DNA of 64,000 nucleotides from Eublepharis macularius (GCF_028583425.1 NC_072791.1:12729868-12793867), one strand, 5' to 3'; positions 46,436 to 59,339 are shown, counted from the first letter of the stretch. Numbers and translations: made by a program. Notes: generated by a model from the letters alone, not told the origin.

Positions 46436-47820
46436 TTTTTCCTGTAAGTAAGCCCCACTTAATAAAATTGGACTTACACCTGAGCAGCCCTGCTTTAACG
46501 TTCTTTTCCGTTCTTTCCTAGGGAGTAAGTCCCGTTGGATAAAGTGAGACTTACTTTTGAGTAGAGCTACTTCGGATTGTTACCCCACTTCCCAGCCCTT
46601 AACTCTCCCCCTGCAATGGATGGGTCCAGGGAGCACTTCGCTGGATCGTGCCCGTTGCTTCCAGGCACTTGTCCTTTAATATTTCTTGTCTCTGAAAGTA
46701 CCCTTGAACGCTCTCTAAACAAAATATTTTGTTTAAATATATTGAAGGGGGGTGAATGGGGAAATATTCTCTAAGTCAACCACCATTCAGAGGGCTGGCA
46801 CGAAAGGACATTTGAATTGCTTTTTAAAAACCCTTTCTCTTCCCCCCCCTTTCCATGAGGAGTCCTCTTCCTTGAAACGTCAAGAAGATTACTCCCGAGT
46901 AAACCGATTTAAAGCTCTAGTCACATTTGCCGAGAGGAACAGCCAGAGGGGGGGGGGGAGCGAATCAAAACGCTGTCCTTTTACAAAGAAAATAGCCTGT
47001 TGTGCGTTTTCATTCATTTTATCGTCATTTAATTTAGACTTCTTCCGGTACAAGAAACCTAGGAGAGGGGAGGGGAACACATGCTACTGCCGGTAACAAA
47101 AATCAAATCGCCAGTTTGTTTGTTTGTTTGGTTTCCCCCACTCCGTCTAGATTTGCAAGCCAAACTATAGGAAGAGAGAAAGCAACCCCCAAAAAAAAAT
47201 CTGTAAAAAGAGCGAGGCCTTCTGGAAAGAAGTCCGGGTATAAATTGTTCTTCCCTCGTTATTGTTGATTTTAAAAAAAAACCCAAAAAGTCACATGGAT
47301 GTATTTCCTAATTTCACCACAAACATAAACACCACGGACCAAAAAGAAAAAGAAAAACCTACTTGGACAGTTCAATTTTACTTTAAAGGAAAAGGCCTCA
47401 CACGGCTGCCTTAAGACATAGAAGAATGCTAGGACCTAATACTGCTCTCAATTTCCCCCCATTTTTAAGCTACTTCAAAAAATAGTTCAGAACACTAAAT
47501 CTGACCCCCTCTCCCAAAATCTGTAAACTTATTTTTGCCCTCTCCAAGTCTCCCTTTCAAAATAAAAGATTTGGTACTTTCTCACCCCCATCCCATCATT
47601 TCCCAAAACTTTAAACTAGGGCATCACCCACCCACCCCAACACACACACACTCACTCATACACACCAGCTAATTAAAGCACACACTAGGGAGAAAAGGTG
47701 TTGCTTTAAAACAATCTTCCTTATGCTTCCAGGAAAAGAAAACAGACCAGAAGACATTCAAAAGTTAAGCACTTCCAAGCCCCTCAATGAATAGGGGTGA
47801 CATTAAAATTAACAGAGCAA

Positions 47821-47905
47821 GACTGGAGTCCAGCAGCCCTTCAAAGACCAACTAGATTTCCAGGGTATGAGCTTTGGAGAGTCAAAGCTCCCTTTCTCAG
47901 ATAAA
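47821..47905 (-). mobile_element. Penelope 3'-end fragment
   Basis: One arm only: ACTGGAGTCCAGCAGC, then AGACCAACTAGATTTCC and a decayed core. It lies in the possible SIX1 3' UTR. Confidence 0.5.
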
Positions 47906-48037
47906 ATTAAACTAATAGAGGAGACGTTAAAAACTCAATCCTGTGCTCAGAAGGAAAGCAATCCTACAGTGCCCAATGGGGGCTTACTCCCAGGTAAGCA
48001 TGCATAAAATTGTAGCTTGAGGCTTAACTTTCTCATT

Positions 48038-48233
48038 CAGGGATTCTTAACCTTTTTACCCCCAGGGCAGTCTGTCGAAGCCTAGGGACTCCTTCTCAGA
48101 ATTGTGTTTTTTGAATGCAGAAAATAAAATACATAATTTCAGTTCCATTCGTGAAAACAATGCTGTCATTTTACCCCATCCAAGTTCAAGGGCCCCCCTG
48201 TAATCTATCCAGACCCCAGGTTAAGTAGCCCTA
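48038..48233. mobile_element. Old hAT/Charlie-like miniature element downstream of SIX1 stop
   Basis: The termini are imperfect inverted repeats, starting CAGGGATTCTTAACC on the left and ending GGTTAAGTAGCCCTA on the right. They are flanked by near-identical 8-bp direct repeats, TTCTCATT (48030-48037) and TTCTAATT (48234-48241). An 8-bp duplication with CAGGG-type ends fits the hAT superfamily. There is no coding capacity. Confidence 0.6.
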
Positions 48234-48638
48234 TTCTAATTGAATGGGGGGGGGAGGCAGGGAAGGAATTGGAAGTGCTTAACTTTGGCTGGATCGGGGC
48301 CTCCCCTTTTTAAAAATGCTGAACAAAACCATCTGTCATCTTTACTGATAAAAGCTTAAATTGTTTGGAAAGAATAAAGAAGGGGGGGATTGTGCTGGTG
48401 TGTGTTATCTTGGTTTGGCTAAGACATAATGAAGTTGGGAGAGGGGGCAATGGAAAAAGAGAAGTGGAAAAAATGGGAGGGGGGCTGCTTGACCAAAAAA
48501 AAAAAAAGAAGAAAATTTTGAGAAGTCACTTTAAGAACCACCAGGTGAGAGGAGCCCAGGTGAGACGGATGGCCGTGTCCCCGTATGTACAAGCCACTCT
48601 GTGCGATGCAGGGGGCGAGCCCACCTCCCTTGCTGCGA

Positions 48639-48933
48639 TTATGAGCCCAGGTCCACCAGACTGGACGTGAGAGGTCCCAGGAGCGAATCCTGCAGCTGGT
48701 GCTGGTGGGCTTGAAGGCCGTGGGGCGCCTGCGAGGCGCTTAAGCCGGTCAAGGCGTAGGGGGCGTTCCTGGCGTGGCTGAGGCTGCCCTGCAGCAGGAG
48801 GATCGAGTTCTGGTCCGGGCTCTGGGGCGGCGAAAACTCCTCCTCCGAGCTGGACATCAGCGGCTTGGCTCCGTCCAGGGGCGAGAGCTGGTTCTGTTTG
48901 TTGGTGGAGGCGTTGTTGTTTTCCGTGTTCTCT
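48639..48933 (-). CDS. SIX1: SIX1 homeobox transcription factor, coding exon 2
   Basis: The exon starts after a pyrimidine-rich tract and CAG acceptor (AG at 48935/48934). Its first base completes Arg187 (AG|A), and it runs 98 codons including TAA at 48641-48639. With exon 1 it gives 284 residues, the usual vertebrate SIX1 length. This C-terminal half holds the Ser/Gln/Pro-rich activation region. It begins ENTENNN, contains [20 protein letters not shown], and ends in [12 protein letters not shown] and SLVDLGS, all diagnostic of SIX1; SIX2 has a different, Pro/Gly-rich tail. Differences from mammalian SIX1, as remembered, are mild substitutions in the linker segments (for example LDGAK for LEGGK). 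Open reading frames that extend upstream past the acceptor in either frame are intronic read-through. Confidence 0.96.
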
Positions 48934-49125
48934 CTGGAGGGGGGAGAGAAAGAGAGCCCCAAAGGGGGAGGCATTAGGCACTGGCCAGGGGGGCTTATTA
49001 AAGCAAGGTGAGGAAGGGGCAAACAGGTACCCCCTCCCTCCTAAAGTCCCGTGCATCCCCTCTCCAATTGGCCCACTATGGAGTAGGGGGGGGTGCTTAG
49101 CCAGGCCCGAAGCAGATCAGGATGG

Positions 49126-49290
49126 ATTTCTTTATTTATGAAATTTGTAGTCCGCCTTTCTCTCACAGGCTCAAGGCCCATTGCCCAGTGTGAGTCAATG
49201 CAGTCAGTTTTAAGGACATTTCAATAAACGGTGTAACAGGGGATATAAATGCAAAGATTTATAACCAGCAGAACTGAGCAGCCCCCCCTA
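49126..49290 (-). repeat. LINE/SINE tail in the SIX1 intron
   Basis: Reads TTTGTAGTCCGCCTTTCTC then TCAAGGCCCATTGC, the complement of the same tail. Confidence 0.45.
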
Positions 49291-51510
49291 GCTGAGTAAA
49301 AAGTAAACAGTCAGGACCGGTGGGAATCTTTCTGTGACCCGCCTGGAGCGCGCTAGCCAGAATTGCACCAGCCCAAACCCGCTGCTAATCCATACGCTTT
49401 AGACAGAGGTAGCCCTCTTCAGCATTGCGCTGCAAAGAAAATCCGTTTCCATTTGCCAAGTGGCCGGTAAACTTTGTTGACAGAACTTACTCCAAGAACT
49501 CAACATCTCCCCCCTCCCCCCCAAAAAAAGTTGGTGCCCCGACCCTAAACTGGCTGCCTGCAGCAATCGGCTGCCTTTACACACACTTTGCACACACACC
49601 ACAAAACAGAAACAAATCAGAAGAGACAAGCACAAAATCGGCTTGGTTGGCAAACTATGCCCAGTCCAGGCGTTTACACGGAAGTAAAAACCCACTAGAA
49701 TCTACAGACCGAAACGGATACATTCTCCGGAGAGAGATGGCAAGAAGGCTGCCTTTAAGACCGAGGCTTTGCCTGCTTTCCATGGGCTCCGATCCCCCTT
49801 TCGGACTCTCGGCTTTCGGGGAAGCAATTCAATGCGAGACGCTCCCCAAAGTCCGGGTTTTACAATCGCTCCTAGCTGGGGACAAAACGGAGCGGAAAGG
49901 CAAAGACAAATTGGTCTGGATTGCAGCCTTTTCCGTGTTTTTTAAAAAGCCGCCGAGTTGGAGGTTAGGTGGGAGATGACCTCTTTCAAAAGCCAGCACG
50001 ACAAGGGGCGACCCAGTCAACACCCGGGCCAAGCGAAGCGCTTTCTTGTTTCCACGACTGCCGAGAGAAAAGTCCTCTGCTCTTGGAATAGATTTTTCAT
50101 AAAAAGCGCTTTCGCAACGCTGGAGGCAGCCCTCGATATTTTTTCGACCAAGATAGTAACCAAAGAGACTGGTAACCAGGGTTTGGGTGAGGCTGCGGTT
50201 ATTTTCCCATTAATCCTGGTCGGGATAAACTTCCCCGAACGTTTCCTGTGTGGAAACCCTACGCAAGGGGGTGCGATTTCCTCAAGGGATGCATTTCGGA
50301 ATCCGGTTTCGGGGCGTCTGTTGGCCCTTCTTATCTCGGAGAATCGCAGCCAAAGTGAGTGATCCTCGTTTCTGAAAGGGCGGCTTCCCTACCCGATCAA
50401 TAAATTCCTGCAGCCTTGGATCACTGGAGCTTTGTTATTATGGACGCATACAGACGAACGTCCTGGGGGGGGGGGGGTTGTAAAAATCCTCCTTCCCAGG
50501 GCAGGATTACACGGGTCAGGGGCATGGCATTTTGAACACCAAGCGTGCGGCTCAAAAGGGACACGGGAACAGGGGCGTGCCCCCAGCAACCAGTTGGTTA
50601 CCGAAGAGTAGGGGCCGGTGCAGAAAAAGCAGGTCTATTAATCCCAGGTCCATTCACCGGGTCATCGCTCTACCTCCTCCTGTTTAGGATAGCTTCGTTT
50701 ATACGTGCCTTCTACTCGGAAGTAAGCGCCGTTCAGGCCACCAGGTTTAGTTGTAAGCAAGCCCCATTGAAACGCAGCCCCGTTGAAACGGCAAACGCGC
50801 TGCCGTTCTGTTCCATGGGGATCGGAGAGGAAAACTTTGGGGGTGGGGTGTCTGTCAGCCTCTAGTTGCCAGCTGCACTTTTTTGGGACCTTCAAAAAGG
50901 CACTTTGCTTGCATCGGATAATCTGCTGCCTTCAGAAAGGACAGAAAGCCGGCCTACAGGAAGAGATGCCCAGCCCCAAACTCATTACACCAAAGAGTCT
51001 TTCACATTTGAATCATTTTACGCCCTGAAAACTGACCGACGGCTCCTGAACAAAATCAGTGCTTCCACCGGAGGGCTTGGCCCAAGGAGGTTCCAAGCCC
51101 AGGTTTTCAGGTGCTGCGGTCCCATTTTTAAAAAGTGCGATTTAATTTCCGATAATTGGAAGACTCGAGGGAGCCGGCCAGTTTCAAAGGCCTGAAGGCG
51201 GTTCTTCGATTTGGAAAGTTTGGTCGATTTCAAAGTCTCAGAACATACTAAGAGTCCACACGGCAGATACTTTAAAGCGAGATTAATGCTCTCTTGCAGC
51301 TCTATCCTAAAAACATTTTCCAGGCAGCAAGCCCTATTGAATATACCGGTTTGGGATTTTGCAGTTATTGTTGCGTCCTTTGCCTGCCTTGCTGGGCTGG
51401 TAGTCAGCTTGGCAATAACTTTTCTCACTTTGAAGAAATTGTTCCGGGTAGGTTCCAACCCACTTCACTGCTTTGGAATCAGTTGTCTCACCGTCCCAGA
51501 AAATACATGT

Positions 51511-51597
51511 ACAGTGCAATCCTAAACAGAGTCGCTCCAGTCTAAGCCCACTGAAGTCAATAGGCATAGACTGGAGCAACTCCGCTTAGGACGCACT
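51511..51597. repeat. Short hairpin repeat in the SIX1 intron
   Basis: Same family as 33-114: CAGTGCAATCCTAAACAGAG ... GCTTAGGACGCACTG. Confidence 0.6.
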
Positions 51598-51849
51598 GTT
51601 TGCATCCTACGGGTTTGTGTGGGGAACACAGGGGAACTGTGGGGCAGGGTTAACCCAACCCCACCTCCGATGGTCGCCTTCACACGCCCAACAGAAACAG
51701 ACAGGCAAAACCTCGAGAAAACGAAACTTCGGTTTCAATGCGAGGGAGTTTAACGCGCGTCTCTTAACTGGGGACCCGAAAGACCGTCCGCTTTATCTGG
51801 ATCGTGGGCCCAGGTGAATTGGAGTGGGCGGTTCCGGGAAGAGCAAAAG

Positions 51850-51960
51850 GGAAATATTTTCCAGTTCTCCGAAGAGCGGGCTCATATTTTCATAATGGCT
51901 TCACGGCTGCAGCTGCCCGGTTTGGCCTCCTATTTAGACAGCTGCTCCCCCAAGCCCTGT
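51850..51960. promoter_or_regulatory. Possible intronic E-box/MEF2-like element in SIX1
   Basis: Two CAGCTG E-boxes (51910-51915 and 51939-51944) flank CTATTTAG (51930-51937), a MEF2-like sequence, within 35 bases of SIX1 intron. This arrangement is common in muscle enhancers and SIX1 acts in myogenesis, but the match is short and unverified. Confidence 0.25.
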
Positions 51961-52818
51961 GGATGTCAGTGTTAGCTTAGGTGAAGGAGACGGGCTGGGC
52001 CGCAGCTGGTTCTATAGCAGCCAGAACTGCAATAGAAGTGTCCCAAAATTTAGGACGGGGGGGGGGGAATTCTGCAGCACCTTAGGGAAATGGGACTCCC
52101 CCCGCACACGCACACATAGGAGTGAAACTTTCAGTCTGGAAGGCGGGCGGATGTTGTCCATGGGGCTGAAGAGCGAGGGAGAGCTCATTTTCAGGCAAGA
52201 GAAACTTTAAACTGGTTTGGGCTTTCTATCCCACCACCCCTCGGGAACTGTCAACAGCTGCATGGGCTAGGAGGAGATTTTTCGGATGGTTCCTAGGCCA
52301 CAGGCGTTCACAAGCGCGCCCACGGAGGAGACTTACTAGCGCATGTCCAACCTTGCACCGGGCATTGGTATTTCAAAATGTTTCTAGCCCTCAAGGGCAG
52401 AGTTCGCACGTGACGCTTTCCAGGCCCGGGGTACAGCGCGGTTCTCTAAATATTTATTCAGAAAGCGCCCCGCCGGTTTAACAGTCCCAGGACACACGAC
52501 TGCAGCCCTTGCTCAATTGAGGAAGCTGGGGTGGGATCCCAGACACGTGTATTTAATTTAACTTGCAGGGGATCGCTGCCCACATAAAAGAGCAACCGCC
52601 AGCCCCCCTTCTTTGTGGCTTCTCTGCTACTCAGCAGGCCTTTTCCAATGTCCAAGTGGTCTGAGATTCCTTCTGTAGCAGACAAGATCACAAACATGGG
52701 TTCTGAAATCTTCCGAGGACCCCAGGTCTCTGGCATCCCTCTGCGGGATCTCATTTGGAAGAAAAATCCAGATCCGTTTCTGGGCTTCCAAAGGACCCAA
52801 AGCCCCTTTCCATGAAGC

Positions 52819-53018
52819 TACTTTCGGGTAGGTTGCCCTGTTGGTCTGCAAGAGGACAGCAGGACTGGAGTCCAGTGGCACCTTAGAGACCCGCAAGATT
52901 TCCAGGGTAAAAACTTTGGACAGTCAAAGTTCCCTTCTTCAGATACACTTTGACTCTCCAAAGCTTGTAACATTAAAAATATTGTTGGTTGATGAAGCGC
53001 CACTGGACTCGAACCCTG
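52819..53018 (-). mobile_element. Diverged Penelope-derived palindrome in the SIX1 intron
   Basis: The arms are GGAGTCCAGTGGCACC and its complement, with a tail (TGTTGGTCTGCAAG) on the left. The 12-bp TSD has one mismatch: TTTCCATGAAGC (52807-52818) and TTTCCATAAAGC (53019-53030). The core is decayed. Confidence 0.65.
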
Positions 53019-54966
53019 TTTCCATAAAGCGACTGGTCGGGCTGTAAGGCCGGGTGAACAGGAAGGGTCGCTTCTACGGTCGCCATTATTTCTTCCCTTC
53101 CTCCCAACAGGCGAGTTCCGACTGGAGAGGTAATATTACGCCCGCTCTGGAGTCTGGCTGCTCTCCGGTGTCTCCTTTTCTCTTCCGGACACCGGTGGAC
53201 AATCTCAGCAGCTGAAAGCGGTCCCGGAACGATTCTCCGCTCCCGCCCAGCAACTAAGAAAAAGCCACGTTTAAAACGCGCACTATACAACTAAGCGCCT
53301 GTCTCTTGCGCTCTCCTTCGCTTAGAGGCCGGTTCCCTCCAACCCCGTCGACATTTTCATTCCTCGGGGCACAGACCTGTTTTTCTCCCCTCCCTTATTC
53401 CGCAGAGTGAGGGGAAGTTTGATGTGTGTGTTTGCAAACGGTGTGTGTGTGTGTGTAAGATCTGGGAGCCATCAGTGGCCCTGACACCCTAATCCTAAAC
53501 ACATGTAAAGCGTTTGAATGTCAAGTACTTCAATTGAGCCGGGGTGTGGAGGGGGTCGTAAGGAAGATAAACGACCCCCTCCTCCAGCCTGCCCTTAACA
53601 GGCTTGTTTTATTAATCCTCTCCTCCCCTGTTCTCCCCCCCCCCCGGCCGGTATGGGGCCAAGGCCTGGGGAGGGGGCTGCTTTAATGAGAAGCGAAGGC
53701 GATCCGAATTCAGTCCGATTACAAGGTCAGAGATCAGGCCAAGCAGCTTCCAGCAGTTCGCCGCTTTCTAGAAGAGAGGGCGGCCTCTTTCTTTTCCCCT
53801 AACGAAAAACGCGCAGGGCAATTCAAAATGTGACCCTCCTTCGCCCCAGTCTAGTTCTTGCTATTTTTGAAATCGCTCTCTCTAGTTTGAAGCCTCCTTC
53901 GTTTCCCCGAGGCTGCAGTCCGATGCGCAGCGACTCGGGAGTAAACACATCTGGGCTCCCTTCAGCCTAACCTCCCCGCCTCGGCCTCCAGGGCTGAAGA
54001 GGACCTTCGGCAGAGGACGGTGTTGTTCAGCCTCCCCTTTTTGTTGCTGGGCGCCAGTTCGCTTCCCAAAGAAAACCCGTTGGAGAGGGAAGTCGCGCCC
54101 TGCCCCATCACCCGGGAGTTCGTTTGGGTTTCTTAAACATTGCCAGAAGGAGACACAACAACTGAGCCCGGAGACGCCTGACCTCACCATAAACCCGGAA
54201 CACGACCGAGGAGGTCAGGGAGAGAGTTTCTCCCCACCAGCAGCCTCGCAACGCTACGGCTCCGCTTTTCTCTTCCACCCCCCCAGGCGCATTTAATGGA
54301 CGGAAGGGACCGGTTATTTCTGTAGTTTGGGAGAGACAGGACCGGGAAGGGGGCGCAGGCGGCAAGCAGTTTGGCGAGGGGGGAGCCGAGAAGTTCCAGT
54401 TGCGCTGGGCAGAGCCGGGCTGTGAGATTCTCCGGACCAAGCCGCTGGGCGCTCGGCGCTGTACCGCACCAAACAGGGCAGCATTGGCTGCCACGACCTA
54501 AGGATGGACGAACTGCTGCCACTTGCTTTCACACACGTTGACTAACTCACCTTCCATGCATTTTAGCCATCCTTTGCAAATGGATTGTTCTGTTCCATGT
54601 AGCAAAATCCAGTTGCAACAAAGTGGATCGAAAGTGTGTGAAAGCAGAGACTGGCGCGCGTGTCAACACAACCCCCCTTCGGGTTTATGACTCTAGTCTG
54701 GGACCAAAAAAAAAAAATTAAAAGAAGGGGAGCCATTTGGTGCGCCTTTGCGGATGCCAAGGGCAGTTTATGCTCAGGCGAGGTGCGAAACGGCCGTCTC
54801 CAGTGCATTATTGAACTCTGCGCTCGGCAGAGGCCCGACGTTCTTTCCTAGGGGCACGATCCGGCCGGAAACACTACCCCCCCCCCATTAGATGCAAACC
54901 GGCGATCTACTTCTCCACAGGTAAAAAATCCAGGGCAATTCTAAACGCGATTCTAAGCACAATTCA

Positions 54967-55830
<864 letters not shown>

Positions 55831-56734
55831 GCGCGCCTATCGGAGCGCGCCTCCAGCCCAGCCGGCGGGGAAGGGAAGGGCGAGGCGAGGCAGGCCGAGC
55901 GCGCTGAGCCGGCGGCCGCAGAGGCGAGCGAGGCCCCGGCCTGCGTGGCTGCGCTGGCTCCGAGTGACCGACTCGCGGCGGAGAGAGAGAGGCGGCCAGA
56001 TAGAGGGGATCGCGCGCTCTGGCTGGCCCCGCGGGGGAGGCGCGTCAGGCGTTTGCAACCCGAGCTGCGTCTCGAGTGTCACCTAAAGGGAACGAAACTC
56101 TCTGCGCAAATCAATTATTGCAACCCTTTAAAAGAAAAAAAAAACACCCTTCCCCGGCCCTCCCCCGCCGGCGGCCAACCGGCCAACCCTCTCCGTGCGC
56201 CTCCCCCTTGCTGTCCATCTCTGCTCAACGTCCCCCCCCCCGCCTTTCCAGACCTGCTCCTGCCCGGTGAGCTCATATTTAATTACCTGAACGTTGAGAA
56301 TGAATAAATGATGCCCCCCGATGGATAGCTTCTGGGGTGCTGAATAATTCAAAGGCGCGTCCTACCTTGGACTTGGAGGAGAGGAAGGAGCGCGCCTGCA
56401 GGATGCGCAGGCGGGGGCGTGTTAATGTCAATAACAACAGTCATAAGTTTTTACCCGGAACATCTTCAGCTGCGATCCTATGCCTGCTTGCTCCGGTCTG
56501 AGCCCCGTTGGTGACGGCGGGCCCAGGCGGGAGTAACCCGGCATAGAATTGGACTGCAAAAGGTTAAGCTGGAGAAGGGTTCGGACTAGAGGGGGGGGGG
56601 AAGGGTAAACAGGTGCGGAATTCGAATCTCTCTCACACACACACGCTCACACTCTCACACAGAGCTGTGCTTCTCGGGGTAGCCAAGTTTCCAAACCTTA
56701 GGGTATAGAAAGGGGCCTAAAACCCGATAATCCC

Positions 56735-56800
56735 CTCGAAAGCTTACACCCTGAAAATCTTGGGGGTCTCTGAGATGCCACTGGACTCCAACTGAAACGA
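56735..56800 (+). mobile_element. Penelope 3'-end fragment upstream of SIX1
   Basis: A short match running TCGAAAGCTTACACCCTG, then GCCACTGGACTCCAAC. Confidence 0.5.
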
Positions 56801-57224
56801 AACGGAGCGTTTCCGAATAATTCGGGGTGACGCTCCGTAGGGAGAAGCCCTATTTAAGTCAATGGGAAGTACATTTCAGTCGGCCGGGGGGGGGGGTCTG
56901 GTTATGAATCTGAACGTCTGCCTCCCTCTGCAAAAGAATATTCAAAGAATTCTGGCCTGGAACTGCTGAACTGGGGTTCGATAGGAGGTTTCACACCAAC
57001 CCTCTCCAAACCAAAACCAAACTCTGGGATCCGAGATTTTATCTAAGGTTCTTCACTCCCGCCCATTACTAATGAATGGTCTCTCTTCCTATCTTGATCA
57101 GACTCGAGCTTTGCACGATTGCCTCTCCCTCCGCTATTCATCTGGGATTCTTTCTTTTTCATGCCCCCTGCTTGGTGAGGACCGCGTGAAGGTGCCAGTC
57201 CCGGGAGGGAGGTATTACCTGCTC

Positions 57225-57330
57225 AGGCCGGCAGCGGCTCCCAGGGTCATCTTTCTGGAGGTGCCCAGGATCGAACCCCGGACTTCGGGCATGCTGATTA
57301 GCTGCTTCACCACTGTGCGAGGGCCCCTCC
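57225..57330 (-). repeat. tRNA-headed SINE fragment upstream of SIX1
   Basis: The minus strand shows GGGGTTCGATCC (B box), preceded by a head starting CGCACAGTGGTGAAGC. Confidence 0.5.
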
Positions 57331-57599
57331 ACGCGTTGCATCGGAAGAAGTGGGCTGTAGCCCTGGAGAACGTATGGGGGGTATAAAATTGCATAAGTCT
57401 TTTCAGCGCCGTCAGATTTTAAGTTTCTTTTGGGAGCAACCGACTCTATTCTCATATCCCCATTCCCAGAAATAAGTCCCTATGTATGTGTGCATGTGTG
57501 CGTGACCGCATCTCCGGTGTCACAAGCAGGTGTGCATGACAGCCCGCTTACTTGGGAGTAAATCCTAAATCTTTGCACATTTGTCCTTATGCTCCCCTG

Positions 57600-57722
57600 T
57601 TAAAGCGTTTATTGAAACTATCTTTGAAATTGACTGAACTCAGGCTGTGTAATCCTCCTTGAGTCTCAGTGAGAAAGGCGGACTATAAATAATGGATATG
57701 AACAAACAAATGAATACATTGA
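57600..57722 (+). repeat. LINE/SINE tail upstream of SIX1
   Basis: Reads CTTGAGTCTCAGTGAGAAAG then GCGGACTATAAATAATGG. Confidence 0.55.
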
Positions 57723-58049
57723 CTGATTAAACTAAACAAAAATCCAGGGAAGTTATTTCTGAGTAAACCTGTACAGGATGGAGCTGCTTCTCCATTGAAA
57801 GGCCGCGATCCTTCTCACGCCAATTTGGGCAAAGGTTGCTTCCGAAGAAGGGGCAGGAGGATTCCGGATCACGGAGTTGCGAGGAAGAAATGCAAGCGAA
57901 ATCCATGCTACACATATGGGCTGGCCATATTTTCTGCGCCTGCGCGTCAGCAAACAGCGGCTCGCTGCAATTTTCGTCGAGACGGATTCACCCAACTGTG
58001 GTGCGAAGGGAAGATGCTTTCTGAAAAGGGAAGCAAAAGCCCACAATTA

Positions 58050-58260
58050 GCTCCTCTGCAAACAAAGGTAATCTATTGTCAGCAGCGAGGCCGAAGTGTG
58101 AGATCACAACAATGGGGCCGAGAGATAAGCCAAGCCCTGGCTGCCAGGGAAGCGCTTTTATGGGCCGGTTTCTTATCTAGCAGCCGATAAGAGCGACCAA
58201 TAGATAAGGGAGCTTTATTTGCAGATAAAAATAATGCATTCAAGCCTCTGGGACCACACA
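58050..58260. promoter_or_regulatory. Candidate upstream enhancer with GATA motif cluster
   Basis: Repeat-free sequence about 2.5 kb upstream of SIX1. It contains AGATAAG (58123), CTTATCT (58172), GATAAG (58186), AGATAAG (58202) and AGATAAA (58223), a SOX-like AACAATGG (58108), a CCAAT (58198) and ATGCATT (about 58235). The density of GATA sites is far above chance and no repeat family accounts for it. Function is inferred from the motifs only. Confidence 0.4.
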
Positions 58261-58357
58261 GCCCGGTCAGGCGGGGGCTGGGACCCGATGGAAGCGAGTG
58301 CGATGCCTTGAGCCGGGACTGATTTTGGAATGAGTCATTTTAGGACCGGCAGGTGGA

Positions 58358-58560
58358 AGACAGTGTGGTGTAGTGGTTAACGTTTTGGGGCTGGGAGAGC
58401 CGGGTTCCAACTCCTTTTCTGCTCTAACGCTCTCTGTGGGCTGGCTATGAGCCAGTCGCACTCTCAAACTCAATCTACTTCACAGGGCTGTGGGGAGGAC
58501 AAAATGGGAGGGGAACCCCCACTTGGGTGGAGGAAGACTAGACAGATGGGCTAACTTATA
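58358..58560 (+). repeat. CORE-SINE, family 2, upstream of SIX1
   Basis: Head GTGTGGTGTAGTGGTTAACG, B-box region CGGGTTCCAACTCC, tail TCACAGGGCTGTGGGGAGG. Confidence 0.65.
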
Positions 58561-58627
58561 TCCGGGAAGTAGTCTAGGGTTTAGATCCCACCAGGAAGTC
58601 AGCCCCCTATCGCTTCCAGCGATTTTT

Positions 58628-58770
58628 ATTTATTTGTAGTCCATCTTTTCCACTGAGACTCAAGGCGGATTCCATAGGCACATGCAATCAACTGGACAGG
58701 GCATCCAATAAACAGGCCTACAGGGTTTGGATAACGCTTTGCCATTCATATTCTGGAAGTTAAAAGGACA
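58628..58770 (-). repeat. LINE/SINE tail upstream of SIX1
   Basis: Reads TTTGTAGTCCATCTTTTCC then CACTGAGACTCAAGGCGG. Confidence 0.5.
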
Positions 58771-58929
58771 TCACATAGACGGAATCCCCCTAACAGACCT
58801 GCAGTGTAGGACAGAATGAGGCTATTCCATCATACAGGGGTGGGGATGAGGCGGATGGTGGCTTTGCCTGAAGCCAATCCTAGGCATGTTTATTGGGAAA
58901 TCTGGGGCGCAGAGTCAAAGGAAGTTTCA

Positions 58930-59058
58930 GGGGAGTAGCCACGTTGGTCTGCAGTAGAAGAACAAGATTCGAATCCAGTTCCTCCTCAGAGACCAGCTTA
59001 GAGACCCTGGAAATCTAGTTGGTTTCTAAGTTGCAAATGGACTGGAATCTTGCTGTCC
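58930..59058 (-). mobile_element. Penelope 3'-end fragment with both arm ends
   Basis: A tail (CACGTTGGTCTGCAGTAG) is followed by AAGATTCGAATCCAG and, on the right, a complementary arm end (TGGACTGGAATCTTG). The hairpin core is missing. Confidence 0.5.
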
Positions 59059-59339
59059 TGAGTGAGTGAGTGCTGGGGTTTGAACCCAGGGCTTCTCCGC
59101 CCCTGCTCTGGACCTACCCAACAGAGGGAATTGAGTCTCTCTGGAGAAGGAGCCTCCCCCACAAGGGGTGGACTAGATGATCTTGCTGTTCCTTAATAGT
59201 TCTAATACTGCGGCCCAGCTATGTGCATGCAAATTAGCCCAGGTCAAAATTTTATTTTGCATCCTGTTTGTGTCTATTTATGCACCCTCCTCATAAATAT
59301 ACACAGACATGGATATCCATTCCTGATCCACACCTCAGC

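Larger units (their letters stand above)
47028..48638 (-). other. SIX1: Probable SIX1 3' untranslated region, end uncertain
   Basis: The sequence after the TAA should be 3' UTR. No canonical AATAAA was found on the minus strand close by. Candidate signals are AGTAAA near 48,346 and ATTAAA at 47,033-47,028. The part at about 47,030-47,800 is AT-rich and looks UTR-like. The interval contains a hAT/Charlie-like fossil (48,038-48,233), half of a SINE-like hairpin (about 47,970-48,010) and a Penelope 3'-end fragment (about 47,821-47,905). The distal limit given is only the farthest plausible signal. Confidence 0.3.

Noticed and set aside
48526..49056. 176-codon minus-strand open frame overlapping SIX1 exon 2
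   Set aside because: It is out of frame with the conserved SIX1 reading and crosses the splice acceptor.
49425..49979. 184-codon open frame in the SIX1 intron
   Set aside because: No recognisable motif, biased composition, and located inside an intron.
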